Below, one piece after another: positions 1 through 7,705 of a stretch of 16,952 nucleotides of DNA; position 1 is the first letter of the stretch; every line of letters begins with the position of its first letter. The notes under the pieces were generated by a model, which was given only the letters and a program-made list of their open reading frames with translations, was not told the origin of the DNA and made no database searches. Where the stretch lies: the NCBI GenBank assembly GCA_015492115.1, contig WGFS01000025.1, positions 1 to 16,952 on the forward strand, written 5' to 3'. Source of the stretch: Aquificaceae bacterium. Lineage in GTDB: Bacteria > Aquificota > Aquificia > Aquificales > Aquificaceae. Made by a program: the position numbers and the translations under genes.

Positions 1-1384
1 CCACAACAGCTCCGTTCCTTATGATTATTATCTTCACGTCCACACCGCCCACGTCGCATATACAGTCAGCGTCCGGGAAGAAGTGGAGTCCCGCTGTCGC
101 GTGGGCTACAGTCTCCACAACGGCAACGTCTGCACCTATTATGTCCTTCAGAAGGTCCTTCCCGTATCCCGTAACACCTACAGCGAGGACCTTAGCGTCT
201 CCTATCCTTTTCTTTATCTCCCTGAATATGTGCTTTGCGTCCTCTATGGGGTTCCCCTTACTCATCGTGTAGACCGAAAAGAGGACCTCTTTTTCCCTTG
301 AGAGGCACACCGCCTTCGCCGTGGTGGAGCCAAAATCACAGCCTATGACCACCTCCTCTATCCTCCCTTCGTAGGGCTTCCTGTTTCTGTAGGCAAAGAC
401 CTGCGGTTCATACTCACTTCTAAAGCTATCAAGCTCGTCTCTGGTCTCCCAGAGTCCCTTTCTGCCTTCCTTCTTCTTCTGCTCGTGCTGTCCCTCTTCA
501 ACCCACCACCTCAGCTTGTCCTTGCCCTTGTAAACCCCGGAGTTTGCAGGTTCGCTCATGGCGGTGAGCGCACAACCCAAAGAGGCGTAGTATAGGGCGT
601 TTTCGGGGACTATTATGAGATCCTCCGGATCTTTGCCCTCCGGTAGAGGGATATTCCTCTCCTCCCATATCTTGGTAAGGTGATACTTCCACGCCTCCTG
701 TAGTCCCCTGAAGAATAGGTTGGGACCCCCCAAGAGCAGGACTTCGGGTTTGGGAGTGTTGCCTTTTGTGAGCACCGCAAGGTTTTGATAGACAACAGCC
801 TCAAAGAGGCTCGCTATTATCTCCTCAACGGGCACACCTGCTTTTACCAATGTATTCACGTCCGCTTCTGCGAATATCCCGCACTTGGAGCTCACCTTGT
901 GGAGCTGATAGCCGAGATATCCCATCTGGGAGAGCTTCTCTGGAGATATTCCCAGCTTTCTGGCACTCTTCTCTATAAACGTTCCCGTCCCGCCCGCACA
1001 GGCGCTCTGCATAAAGACCTGACGGGTCTTTTTATCCCCCTCTCCCTGGAAGAATATGGTCTTCATGTCCTCACCGCCTATCTCGGAGACGAACCTCACC
1101 TCTGGGTGAAGTCTCTCAACCGCGGTGGAAACAGCCACCACCTCCTGAACAAAGCGGGCGCCTATGAACTCTCCCACCAGACCCCCGCCGGAGCCCGTTA
1201 TATACACCCTGTCCCTTCCGGGAGTGAATCCATACTCCTCTTCCAGCCTCTCCAGAAATTCAAGAATCTTCTCCGCCTGCTTGGTGTTATGGCGTTCGTA
1301 GTTTTTGGCGATTATCTCCTCCTTTTCATCCATGAGAACGAACTTGCAGGTGGTAGAACCCACATCAAGACCGAGGGTCAGCAT
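1..1384 (-). CDS. 2-hydroxyacyl-CoA dehydratase activase-like ATPase with tandem ASKHA domains (3' end outside window)
   Basis: Family role: activases of the HgdC/BadF/BcrAD type (COG1924) hydrolyse ATP to push a low-potential electron from a [4Fe-4S] cluster into a partner iron-sulfur dehydratase or reductase. 461 residues are visible; the frame is open to the left edge, so the C-terminus is missing. The first domain has the phosphate loop GLDVGSTTCK (residues 5-14), the second phosphate motif GGEDMK, and the two cluster cysteines in SACAGGTGTF and SSKCGIFAEAD. A second ASKHA domain begins near residue 370 (IGCDFGSTTAKAV) with VGGVDVK where families usually show GGQDxK. Start ATG at 1384 has GGAGGG six bases upstream and lies one base after the stop of the preceding gene, so translation is probably coupled. 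Longer relatives carry a further DUF2229/COG3580 domain, which may lie beyond the edge. Real substrate unknown. Confidence 0.85.
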   Translation of the reverse strand, partial: MLTLGLDVGSTTCKFVLMDEKEEIIAKNYERHNTKQAEKILEFLERLEEEYGFTPGRDRVYITGSGGGLVGEFIGARFVQEVVAVSTAVERLHPEVRFVSEIGGEDMKTIFFQGEGDKKTRQVFMQSACAGGTGTFIEKSARKLGISPEKLSQMGYLGYQLHKVSSKCGIFAEADVNTLVKAGVPVEEIIASLFEAVVYQNLAVLTKGNTPKPEVLLLGGPNLFFRGLQEAWKYHLTKIWEERNIPLPEGKDPEDLIIVPENALYYASLGCALTAMSEPANSGVYKGKDKLRWWVEEGQHEQKKKEGRKGLWETRDELDSFRSEYEPQVFAYRNRKPYEGRIEEVVIGCDFGSTTAKAVCLSREKEVLFSVYTMSKGNPIEDAKHIFREIKKRIGDAKVLAVGVTGYGKDLLKDIIGADVAVVETVAHATAGLHFFPDADCICDVGGVDVKIIIIRNGAVV

Positions 1385-1385
1385 T

Positions 1386-2879
1386 TTAGACCCTCCCCAT
1401 CAACTTTGCAACATGCATAACGTAGTTGGCGGAGGTTCCCGCATAGCCGTAGTGGGGGACTCTGTAGGTGGCTTTTTTAAGCTCGGGGTGTTCCTCCTCG
1501 TAGTTCCTTATTTCCTCCAAAGTCAGACCCGTCTTCTCAAGCACCTCCTCAAACTCCCTCTGGGCGCGCTTCTTTGCCTCTGTGAGTATCATCTGGCACC
1601 TTGAGAGGGCGTGGACTTCCGCATCTCCCTTTACCTCAATCGGAGCGTAGAGGAGGTCTGGATGCTTCCCTAAAACAGCCTGCATGGCTCCTATGGACAT
1701 GGTGTTTGGCATACACCCGTAGGGTGATAGCTCGCAGATCATATGGGCATGCTTGTTGAGGTGGGCATGAAGAGCCTTCCCAATGAGCATAAAACCTTCT
1801 CCACCAGCGAGGAAGTGGTGGAAGTAAGGTCTGGCAAGCTTACGGAGTTCCTCCTGTGGTGGTAGGGGGTTGGGAATGTTGTTCAGAGCTTTCCTGAGCC
1901 TGTTGTAGGTGTAGTGGTAGAGCCCGAGAAGAAGCTTTACGACCGCCTTCTTGAGCCAGAACTTCTCTACGAACTCCCTGCTCTCCTCCATCTTCCAGAG
2001 GCTCATGTAGATGAGATAGTCCATCCAGACCGCTATTGGGGGTGGAATAACCTCAGCCCCCTCCTTCTCCAGCCATCTCTTTATGTTGTAGTTGCCGTCT
2101 CCCTCGTGGGTCTGAAGCCAGAACTCACCCGTTATCTTCACCTTCGGCTTCACCCTCAGCCTGTCAACCTCAACCTCGTCCCATAGCTTTTTTACGTCCT
2201 TCAGGGCGTTCACGAAGTAGGGGGTGGTGACATGCCAGAGGAGAGACCCCCACTTCTTCCCTTTAGGGGGTCTTTTTTTAAGCCTCTCGTAGAGTAACTC
2301 TATACTCTCTTTCAGAACCCTGTCGGTCTCTCCCGGAACTACCTCGTAGGGACGGATCGCGTACTCCATATCTGTGATTAGGTCTCCGAGGAACATTGAG
2401 TAAACGAGTCCGAAGGTGAGGGGCATGGTTATCTCAAGCCCTCCCTCGTTCTGTTCCATCTGGAGGAGGTCCAGAAGGAACATCCTGAAGTCTTTAAAGT
2501 CAAGGTTTTCCAAGACCCTTTCATAGGATTCATGATACTGTCCGAATCTGCAGGGTCCGCAGGCTCCTATGGTAACGAAGGCGTAGCCCTCCTTCACATT
2601 CTCCCTACCTTCCTTCTCGCTCTTCTCCTTCAGGAACCTCGCCAGATTTCCTGCGGTGAAGGTTGTGGGACAGCAGGCTCCCGTGTCTATAAGCTCCTTA
2701 CCTATGTCAAGGTCTTCCCTCTTTATGTTCGGCAGTGGCTGTGCTTTATAGCCCGCATTCTCCAGAGCTCCCTGTATAAGTCTCTCGTGCTTCCAGGTTA
2801 GCCCTCCGTAAACTATGGTTACGCTACCCCTGTTTATGGGACGGGGTCTGTACGCCCTATACTCCTGAACTAACTCCAT
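1386..2879 (-). CDS. 2-hydroxyglutaryl-CoA dehydratase-like iron-sulfur protein (COG3581-like)
   Basis: A 497-residue protein resembling the COG3581 group, which in many anaerobes is one segment of a giant activase/dehydratase fusion. Cysteines likely to hold an iron-sulfur cluster: Cys69-Cys70 (GACCPTTF), Cys107 and Cys110 (GACGPCRFGQY), and a C-terminal set Cys382, Cys389 (CELSPYGCMPN) and Cys428. Start chosen at ATG 2879 because GGAGGTGA lies five bases upstream; a GTG three codons earlier falls inside that ribosome-binding site. The first 23 bases overlap the end of the TetR gene, and the activase follows after one base, so the three form one operon. By analogy it would be the electron acceptor of the activase. 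I cannot tell whether it is a dehydratase, a reductase of the double-cubane type, or something else. Confidence 0.8.
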   Translation of the reverse strand: MELVQEYRAYRPRPINRGSVTIVYGGLTWKHERLIQGALENAGYKAQPLPNIKREDLDIGKELIDTGACCPTTFTAGNLARFLKEKSEKEGRENVKEGYAFVTIGACGPCRFGQYHESYERVLENLDFKDFRMFLLDLLQMEQNEGGLEITMPLTFGLVYSMFLGDLITDMEYAIRPYEVVPGETDRVLKESIELLYERLKKRPPKGKKWGSLLWHVTTPYFVNALKDVKKLWDEVEVDRLRVKPKVKITGEFWLQTHEGDGNYNIKRWLEKEGAEVIPPPIAVWMDYLIYMSLWKMEESREFVEKFWLKKAVVKLLLGLYHYTYNRLRKALNNIPNPLPPQEELRKLARPYFHHFLAGGEGFMLIGKALHAHLNKHAHMICELSPYGCMPNTMSIGAMQAVLGKHPDLLYAPIEVKGDAEVHALSRCQMILTEAKKRAQREFEEVLEKTGLTLEEIRNYEEEHPELKKATYRVPHYGYAGTSANYVMHVAKLMGRV

Positions 2880-3456
2880 GGCTCTCACCTCCCGCTGGTT
2901 TCCAGACTCCCCTCATACCGAGCTCAATTATCTCCTTGGCGACAGCGTAGGTGTCCACCTCCTCCCTGTCCAGGAGACTCAGGATTATCTCCTTCAACGC
3001 TCCCAGGATACCCCTCCCTATCAGGGATGTGTCGCACTCCCTAACTATCCCCATATCTATCCCGAGCCTCAGGGAGTGTTCTATGAGACCTACAACCTCT
3101 TCAAAAAATTCATCTATGACCTTGAAGAGTTCGGGGTCGCTGTTCCTCTGAAGGACTATCCTCGCAAGCTCTTTTTCTTCAAGGGCGAACTCTATAATCC
3201 TTTCAACGTTCTCCACAACCTGATGAACAGGGTCTTCGTTTATATCAATTACACGGATTCTCTCTTTCAGCTCCTCTACCACCTCCCTGAGTAGCTCCTT
3301 TAATATCTCCTCCTTACTCTTGAAGTAGAGGTAGAAGGTTCCCCTCGCGACCCCTGCTTCGTCAATTATGTGGGCTATCTGGGCGTTATGGTAGCCTTTC
3401 TCGGAGAAAACCCTTTTCGCAGCCTCTATAAGCCTCCCCCTGGTCTGAACTGACAT
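2857..3456 (-). CDS. TetR/AcrR-family transcriptional regulator
   Basis: 199 residues, the usual length for the family. The N-terminal DNA-binding domain (about residues 6-56) shows the typical TetR pattern: RGRLIEAAKRVFSEKGY, then the helix-turn-helix IIDEAGVARGTFYLYFKSKE. The remaining helical region would be the ligand-binding and dimerisation domain. It is first in an operon with the dehydratase-like protein and the activase and overlaps the next gene by 23 bases, so it most likely controls that pathway and itself. A perfect palindrome spans its start codon. No Shine-Dalgarno sequence precedes ATG 3456; a TATAAT 17 bases upstream suggests a very short leader. Related regulators often sense acyl-CoAs, but the ligand cannot be read here. 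Confidence 0.88.
   Translation of the reverse strand: MSVQTRGRLIEAAKRVFSEKGYHNAQIAHIIDEAGVARGTFYLYFKSKEEILKELLREVVEELKERIRVIDINEDPVHQVVENVERIIEFALEEKELARIVLQRNSDPELFKVIDEFFEEVVGLIEHSLRLGIDMGIVRECDTSLIGRGILGALKEIILSLLDREEVDTYAVAKEIIELGMRGVWKPAGGESHGVSSGV
2885..2892 (-). promoter_or_regulatory. Ribosome-binding site fixing the start of the dehydratase-like gene
   Basis: GGAGGTGA on the minus strand, five bases before the ATG at 2879 and inside the last codons of the TetR gene. Its position excludes the upstream in-frame GTG (2886-2888) as the start. Confidence 0.75.
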
Positions 3457-3462
3457 GTCAGT
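3449..3462. promoter_or_regulatory. Candidate TetR operator (perfect 14-bp palindrome)
   Basis: ACTGACATGTCAGT is identical to its reverse complement and is centred on the start codon of the TetR gene, just downstream of its -10 box. TetR regulators bind inverted repeats of about this size near their own promoter, so autoregulation is likely. A looser copy, TGACATATATCA (3500-3511, 10 of 12 positions symmetric), is centred 50 bp away towards the divergent AAA+ gene. Confidence 0.5.
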
Positions 3463-3472
3463 CTAATTGAAG

Positions 3473-3478
3473 ATTATA
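3473..3478 (-). promoter_or_regulatory. Putative -10 box of the tetR operon
   Basis: TATAAT on the minus strand, 16 bases before the ATG at 3456. A start site around 3466 would leave about ten leader bases, consistent with the absent Shine-Dalgarno sequence. No convincing -35 hexamer is seen; a sequence at 3496-3501 has the right spacing but poor match. Confidence 0.45.
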
Positions 3479-3562
3479 GATGAATGGGGTTAGTTTTTAT
3501 GACATATATCAAGGTGTATCTAAAACATAGTTATAAGCCTGCCTTTTGTTTACCATATTCCC

Positions 3563-6376
3563 ATGAAGTTCTTTGAAAAGCTGGTAGGCAGGAAGGAGGA
3601 AAAGACGAATATAAAGGATACTTACGAGTTCGGGGAGCTCAAACTTTACCTCACCGAAGGTTCTGAGAGAGACCCTGATGCAAAGATAGAAGAGTACTGG
3701 ATAGAGGCTGTAGATTCAAGCGACGACGGCTACTGGACTCTGGTAGGCAGGAGGTACGGGGTCTTTCAGCTCTATGACTGGCAGGGCAGACTTCACAGGC
3801 TACCCGCGAGACCTCCATCCCAGTCGGTTACCGACATAGTCTTCAGCGGGAAGTTCCTCGGCATAGTCGCCTCTCCATACCTCGCCATATACTACCTAAA
3901 TCAGCCTAAAGATCCCTCCTCCTGGAAGACGGTGAGGATATCTCAGGAAGGTCTGAGACCCACCGGCGGGCTTGACATAAGGAGAGGAACTCTTGCCTTT
4001 GGGGTCGTGGGCGAGAAGATATACACGATAGACCTCGCGGGGGACCTTTCTCAGGAAACCGTTGAGTTCAAAAGCACCTTCATATACAGAGACTCTGAGA
4101 TCGGAGACCTGAAGGTGATAAAGATACTCCCGAGCGGGAAGCTCGCCCTGGGAGGAACACAGGGAACCGCAATATACAGCATGGGAGGGAACCTCCTCAA
4201 GAGACTTGACTGGGCACCTTCAAGAGCTCTCCTTTCTGTAGAGGACAAGATCCTCCTTGCGGACAACAACACTGGAAAGGTAATCCTCTACGACACCAAC
4301 CTTGATAACGTGGAGCTTGAACTTCCCGCAGAGCACGAGGTCTCTACTCTGGACGTCTCCCCCGACGGGAGGTTTCTCTTCACCGCGGACGCTCAGGAAA
4401 ATAGGCTCGGGGTTTACGACCTCTCCTCAAGGGAATTCTCAGGCTTCGTTGAGGGTTTAGGGTACAGCATCGTGAGGGTATCTCCCGATGGGAGCATCTA
4501 CACCTCAAGGTTTGAGGACGTTGAAGACAGAAGACTTTACTACCTTGAAAAGCTGGAGACCAACCTCATAGACTTCGTTTACCCACCAGATAGACAGAGG
4601 CAGATACTCAAGAATGCGGAGAAGCTTTACAAGGAATTTCTGAAGAAGTTAAAAGGTGCTCTCAACGAGGAGGAGCTTGCCAGCATAAAGGAGTTTGCCG
4701 AGCTTGACAGTATAGACATACCTCTCAAGAAAGTCAGGGGTCTTGTGAACGAAGCAAGGAGCAAGTTGAGAGACAGAGCGTACGAGATCTTTATAGAAAG
4801 CATAGAGAAGAAGTTGAGGAATGGGAGCATAACGGGAGAAGATTATAAGGAGTTGGAAGGTAGACTTGACAATGCTGAAGACCTGTGGAAGCCCAGACTT
4901 GAGGAGCTGAGAGAGAAGGTAAACGAACACTTCAGCAGTGAGCTGGAGGGATACTTGAGCAAAGTCAGAGAGGCTGTGAAAAACGTTCACACCACTGATA
5001 TGAGAGACCTTGAAGCTCTACCGGAGGTAAAGGAGACCCGTTCCTTCATCTCTAAACTACCCAGAGAGCTCTACAACCCCGCCTTAGAGAGGCTCGTGAG
5101 GATCCTACAGGAGAAGCTCATAGAGGACAGGCTCAGAACCTTCTCCATAGAGCTGTCCGAGGGGGAGGTTCGCTTCGGCAGGGAGAGCTTTCCGAAGTTC
5201 AGAGGAGAACCCGTAAGGCTGAAGTGGAGGATAAAGGTGGAGGACAAGGTCCTCCAGGATGGGAGGGTCTTCGGGAAGCTTCTATTTGAGAGGGAGGACG
5301 GGGTTCTCGTGGAACCCAAGAGATACAGTAACATCCTCACCCAGGAGGAACTCAGGCACTTCCCCACATGGGTGAACAGGTATCTCAAGCACCTGAACGG
5401 TCTATGTTCGGTAGAGAAGCCGAGGGTTCCCGAGTTCGTTTCCTACGAAGAGACCCCCTGGTTTATCCAGAACCTTGAGAAGTTCACCTCTCTCGTGAAG
5501 GAACAGCTTGAGTACGAGGAGGGAATACTGATCCTTGAGGGGGATGCAGGGGTAGGTAAGAACTTCCTGGTAGAGGTGTTCTCCGCTCTCACCGGCAGAC
5601 CCCTCTTCATAGTCCCCTGTAACTCCAAGATGGAGAAGGAAGACATAACCTTCGTCTATGAGTTTGATCCCAAGAGAGGAACGAAAAGGGTTTACTCAGA
5701 CCTTGTGAAGGCTCTCCGGACTCCGGGAGCGGTTATATACCTTGACGAGATAAACACCCTTCCCCCATCGCTCGTTAAGATATTTAACCCCCTCTTTGAC
5801 TACAGGAGGTATCTCGTTCTCTCCTATGGAGAGGTTATAAAGGCGAGACCGGACGTCATACTTGTTGGGGGGATGAACCCCCAGAACTATCTTGGCGTCT
5901 CCGAGCTTCCCCAGGACATAAAGTCAAGAGCTGACGTTTTATACATAGACTACCCGCCCTTCCAGGACGAGAGGGGCTTCTACTACCCCGACGAGGCGAT
6001 AATACTCAAGGACTACATGGAAGAGGTCGCACCCCTGAGCAAGGAGGATTTCACCCACCTCTGGTACCTGGTGGTGAACGATGTGAGAACCGTAAAGGGA
6101 GAGGATCTCAGGACTCCTGAGCGAGAGAGGGAAGTAAGCCTCCTCTTTGAACTTCTCAAGATAGCGAACGAGATAAGGAAGGCTTACAGATCCTACCAGA
6201 CCCAGCAGTCCGAGGAGCCCGTGGAGTTCGTCTTCTCCATAAGGGACACCATAAGGTGTGCGAGGAGGCTGAAGAAATACGGAGATGCGAAGAAGACTGT
6301 GATAGAAACGGTAATACCCAAGATAAGCTCTCCCCTTGAGAAGGAGATAGTCAGGAGCATAGTTGAGAGGGTTTAA
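3563..6376 (+). CDS. Beta-propeller-like / helical / AAA+ (MoxR or AAA_5 type) ATPase of unknown function
   Basis: 937 residues in three parts. Residues about 1-335 are a run of short beta-rich units that look like six or seven WD40/propeller blades (e.g. TLDVSPDGRFLFTADAQ, VRVSPDGSIYTSRF). Residues about 340-520 are strongly helical and charged. Residues about 525-640 are beta-rich. Residues about 640-937 form a AAA+ module: Walker A GDAGVGKN (660-667), Walker B VIYLDEIN (D728, E729), sensor-1 Asn772 in GGMNPQN, and a likely arginine finger Arg789 in LPQDIKSRAD. Walker A ends in Asn667 where Ser/Thr normally coordinates Mg2+. MoxR/CbbQ-type ATPases usually remodel partner complexes, often with a VWA protein, but no VWA gene is adjacent. 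The propeller could be a built-in substrate adaptor (inference). No Shine-Dalgarno precedes the start. rlmB follows after nine bases. Confidence 0.8.
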   Translation: MKFFEKLVGRKEEKTNIKDTYEFGELKLYLTEGSERDPDAKIEEYWIEAVDSSDDGYWTLVGRRYGVFQLYDWQGRLHRLPARPPSQSVTDIVFSGKFLGIVASPYLAIYYLNQPKDPSSWKTVRISQEGLRPTGGLDIRRGTLAFGVVGEKIYTIDLAGDLSQETVEFKSTFIYRDSEIGDLKVIKILPSGKLALGGTQGTAIYSMGGNLLKRLDWAPSRALLSVEDKILLADNNTGKVILYDTNLDNVELELPAEHEVSTLDVSPDGRFLFTADAQENRLGVYDLSSREFSGFVEGLGYSIVRVSPDGSIYTSRFEDVEDRRLYYLEKLETNLIDFVYPPDRQRQILKNAEKLYKEFLKKLKGALNEEELASIKEFAELDSIDIPLKKVRGLVNEARSKLRDRAYEIFIESIEKKLRNGSITGEDYKELEGRLDNAEDLWKPRLEELREKVNEHFSSELEGYLSKVREAVKNVHTTDMRDLEALPEVKETRSFISKLPRELYNPALERLVRILQEKLIEDRLRTFSIELSEGEVRFGRESFPKFRGEPVRLKWRIKVEDKVLQDGRVFGKLLFEREDGVLVEPKRYSNILTQEELRHFPTWVNRYLKHLNGLCSVEKPRVPEFVSYEETPWFIQNLEKFTSLVKEQLEYEEGILILEGDAGVGKNFLVEVFSALTGRPLFIVPCNSKMEKEDITFVYEFDPKRGTKRVYSDLVKALRTPGAVIYLDEINTLPPSLVKIFNPLFDYRRYLVLSYGEVIKARPDVILVGGMNPQNYLGVSELPQDIKSRADVLYIDYPPFQDERGFYYPDEAIILKDYMEEVAPLSKEDFTHLWYLVVNDVRTVKGEDLRTPEREREVSLLFELLKIANEIRKAYRSYQTQQSEEPVEFVFSIRDTIRCARRLKKYGDAKKTVIETVIPKISSPLEKEIVRSIVERV

Positions 6377-6385
6377 AATAGGAGT

Positions 6386-7105
6386 GTGGAGCGTCTCGCT
6401 GTCTGGGGAAGGAATCCCATAATTGAAGCCCTCAGGGCTGGCAGGGAGATAGAGAAGATATACGTAGCCCACGACTCGCATCCCCCGAGAGAACTCATCA
6501 GGCTCGCGAAGGAGAAGGGGGTAAAGCTCCAGAAGGTATCAAGACAGAAGGTGGAGGAGCTTGCTGGAACAAAGAAGACTCAGGGTGTTGTCGCCCTTCT
6601 CAGCCCCGTTCCCTATGTAGCTCCGGAGGAGCTCTTTTCAGAGACCATAAAGAGAAACTCATTCCTAATAGTGATAGACCATATCACCGACCCCCAGAAC
6701 GTTGGAAATCTGCTGAGAACCTGCGAGGTTCTCGGTGGTGTGGGGGCTCTGATCTCCAGAGAGAAAACCTCCCCTGTAAATCAGACCGTGGTAAAGGCTT
6801 CCTCTGGAGCTGTTTTTCACCTTAAGATAGCGAAGGTCTCAAGTCTTCACAGGGCTCTGAGGGAGTTCAGGGACATGGGTGGGTGGATCTTCTCAGTGGA
6901 AAAGGGGGGAAGAGACATAAGGGAGTTTGAGATAGTTCTGCCCTGTGCTCTCGTCCTTGGTTCAGAGGACAGGGGGGTTTCAAGGAGTGTCCTTGACATC
7001 TCGGACGAGGTCCTCACCATACCCATGAGAGGAAAGACCACATCGCTCAACGTGGGCTCCGCTGGGGCGATAGCGATGTGGGAGGCTGTCAGAAGGGTGC
7101 TGTGA
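6386..7105 (+). CDS. rlmB: 23S rRNA (guanosine-2'-O-)-methyltransferase RlmB, SpoU/TrmH family
   Basis: SPOUT-class SAM-dependent enzyme; RlmB methylates the ribose of G2251 (E. coli numbering) in the 23S P-loop. 239 residues, the normal size. The N-terminal L30e-like RNA-binding part starts with VWGRNPIIEALRAG. The knotted catalytic domain has motif 1 NVGNLLRTCEVLG (105-117), a VKASSGA segment, motif 2 LGSEDRGVSR (191-200) and motif 3 IPMRGKTTSLNVGSAGA (212-228). Motif 3 reads NVGSAG where NVSxAxG is more usual. Start is GTG 6386, the only in-frame start after the upstream stop; AGGAG lies just one base before it, unusually close. Probably cotranscribed with the AAA+ gene. Another TrmH-type target cannot be fully excluded. 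Confidence 0.9.
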   Translation: MERLAVWGRNPIIEALRAGREIEKIYVAHDSHPPRELIRLAKEKGVKLQKVSRQKVEELAGTKKTQGVVALLSPVPYVAPEELFSETIKRNSFLIVIDHITDPQNVGNLLRTCEVLGGVGALISREKTSPVNQTVVKASSGAVFHLKIAKVSSLHRALREFRDMGGWIFSVEKGGRDIREFEIVLPCALVLGSEDRGVSRSVLDISDEVLTIPMRGKTTSLNVGSAGAIAMWEAVRRVL

Positions 7106-7120
7106 GGCTATCATATATCT

Positions 7121-7705
7121 ATGAAGGAACATCTTCTGGACAGCTCCTTTGTCGTGATAGACCTTGAGACCACCGGCTTTGATGTCAGACATGCGGAGGT
7201 AATAGATGTAGGGGCTGTCCGTGTGGAGGGAGGAATGGTAACGGAAACCTTCTCAAGCCTGATTGATCCGGGATTCTTCATACCCGAAAGGATAAAGGAG
7301 CTCACCGGAATAACCAACGCGATGATAGTTGGCAGTCCAAAGATACGGGAGGTGCTTCCGGAGTTTATGGAGTTCGTGGGTGAGGACGTTATAGTAGGGC
7401 ACCACGTTGCTCAGGACATAAAGTTCATTGACAAGTACACGCGTCTCTACATGAGGGAGAAGTTCAGGAAGCCTTACATATGCACCTTGGAACTCTCAAG
7501 AAAACTCCTTCCAAACCTACCCAAGCACTCCCTCAAAGACCTTGCCGATTACTTCGGTGTGGATTACTCCCGTCTTCACCGTGCCCTGGACGATGCCCTC
7601 ATAACCGCTCAGGTGTTTCTTGAACTCCTCAACCTCCTCTGGAGCAACTACGGTATAGGCGATTACTTCTCCATAAAACGACTCGCAAAGACGGGGAGGT
7701 TCTAA
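7121..7705 (+). CDS. DnaQ-like 3'-5' exonuclease (DNA polymerase III epsilon family, DEDDh)
   Basis: 194 residues forming a single exonuclease domain. ExoI is VVIDLETTG (D14, E16). ExoII is GHHVAQDIKFID (D99), with His-His where His-Asn is commoner. ExoIII is HRALDDA (H153, D158), placing it in the DEDDh class. This could be the proofreading subunit of the replicative polymerase or a stand-alone DNA/RNA-trimming exonuclease; the short tail after the domain leaves little room for the C-terminal polymerase-binding region of E. coli epsilon. It follows rlmB by 15 bases with no Shine-Dalgarno at ATG 7121. Its stop codon overlaps the stop of the convergent PilZ gene. Confidence 0.85.
   Translation: MKEHLLDSSFVVIDLETTGFDVRHAEVIDVGAVRVEGGMVTETFSSLIDPGFFIPERIKELTGITNAMIVGSPKIREVLPEFMEFVGEDVIVGHHVAQDIKFIDKYTRLYMREKFRKPYICTLELSRKLLPNLPKHSLKDLADYFGVDYSRLHRALDDALITAQVFLELLNLLWSNYGIGDYFSIKRLAKTGRF

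Noticed and set aside
785..1420. Open frame of 211 codons on the plus strand
   Set aside because: It lies antisense to the activase gene, whose motifs are clear; the frame is a shadow of biased codon use and has no recognisable domain or ribosome-binding site.
3463..3562. Small RNA or riboswitch between tetR and the AAA+ gene
   Set aside because: Only about 100 AT-rich bases with promoter and operator-like elements; no convincing stem-loop or known riboswitch core seen.
5939..6481. Open frame of 180 codons on the minus strand
   Set aside because: Antisense to the AAA+ module and the start of rlmB; Tyr/Leu/Pro-rich translation typical of a shadow frame.
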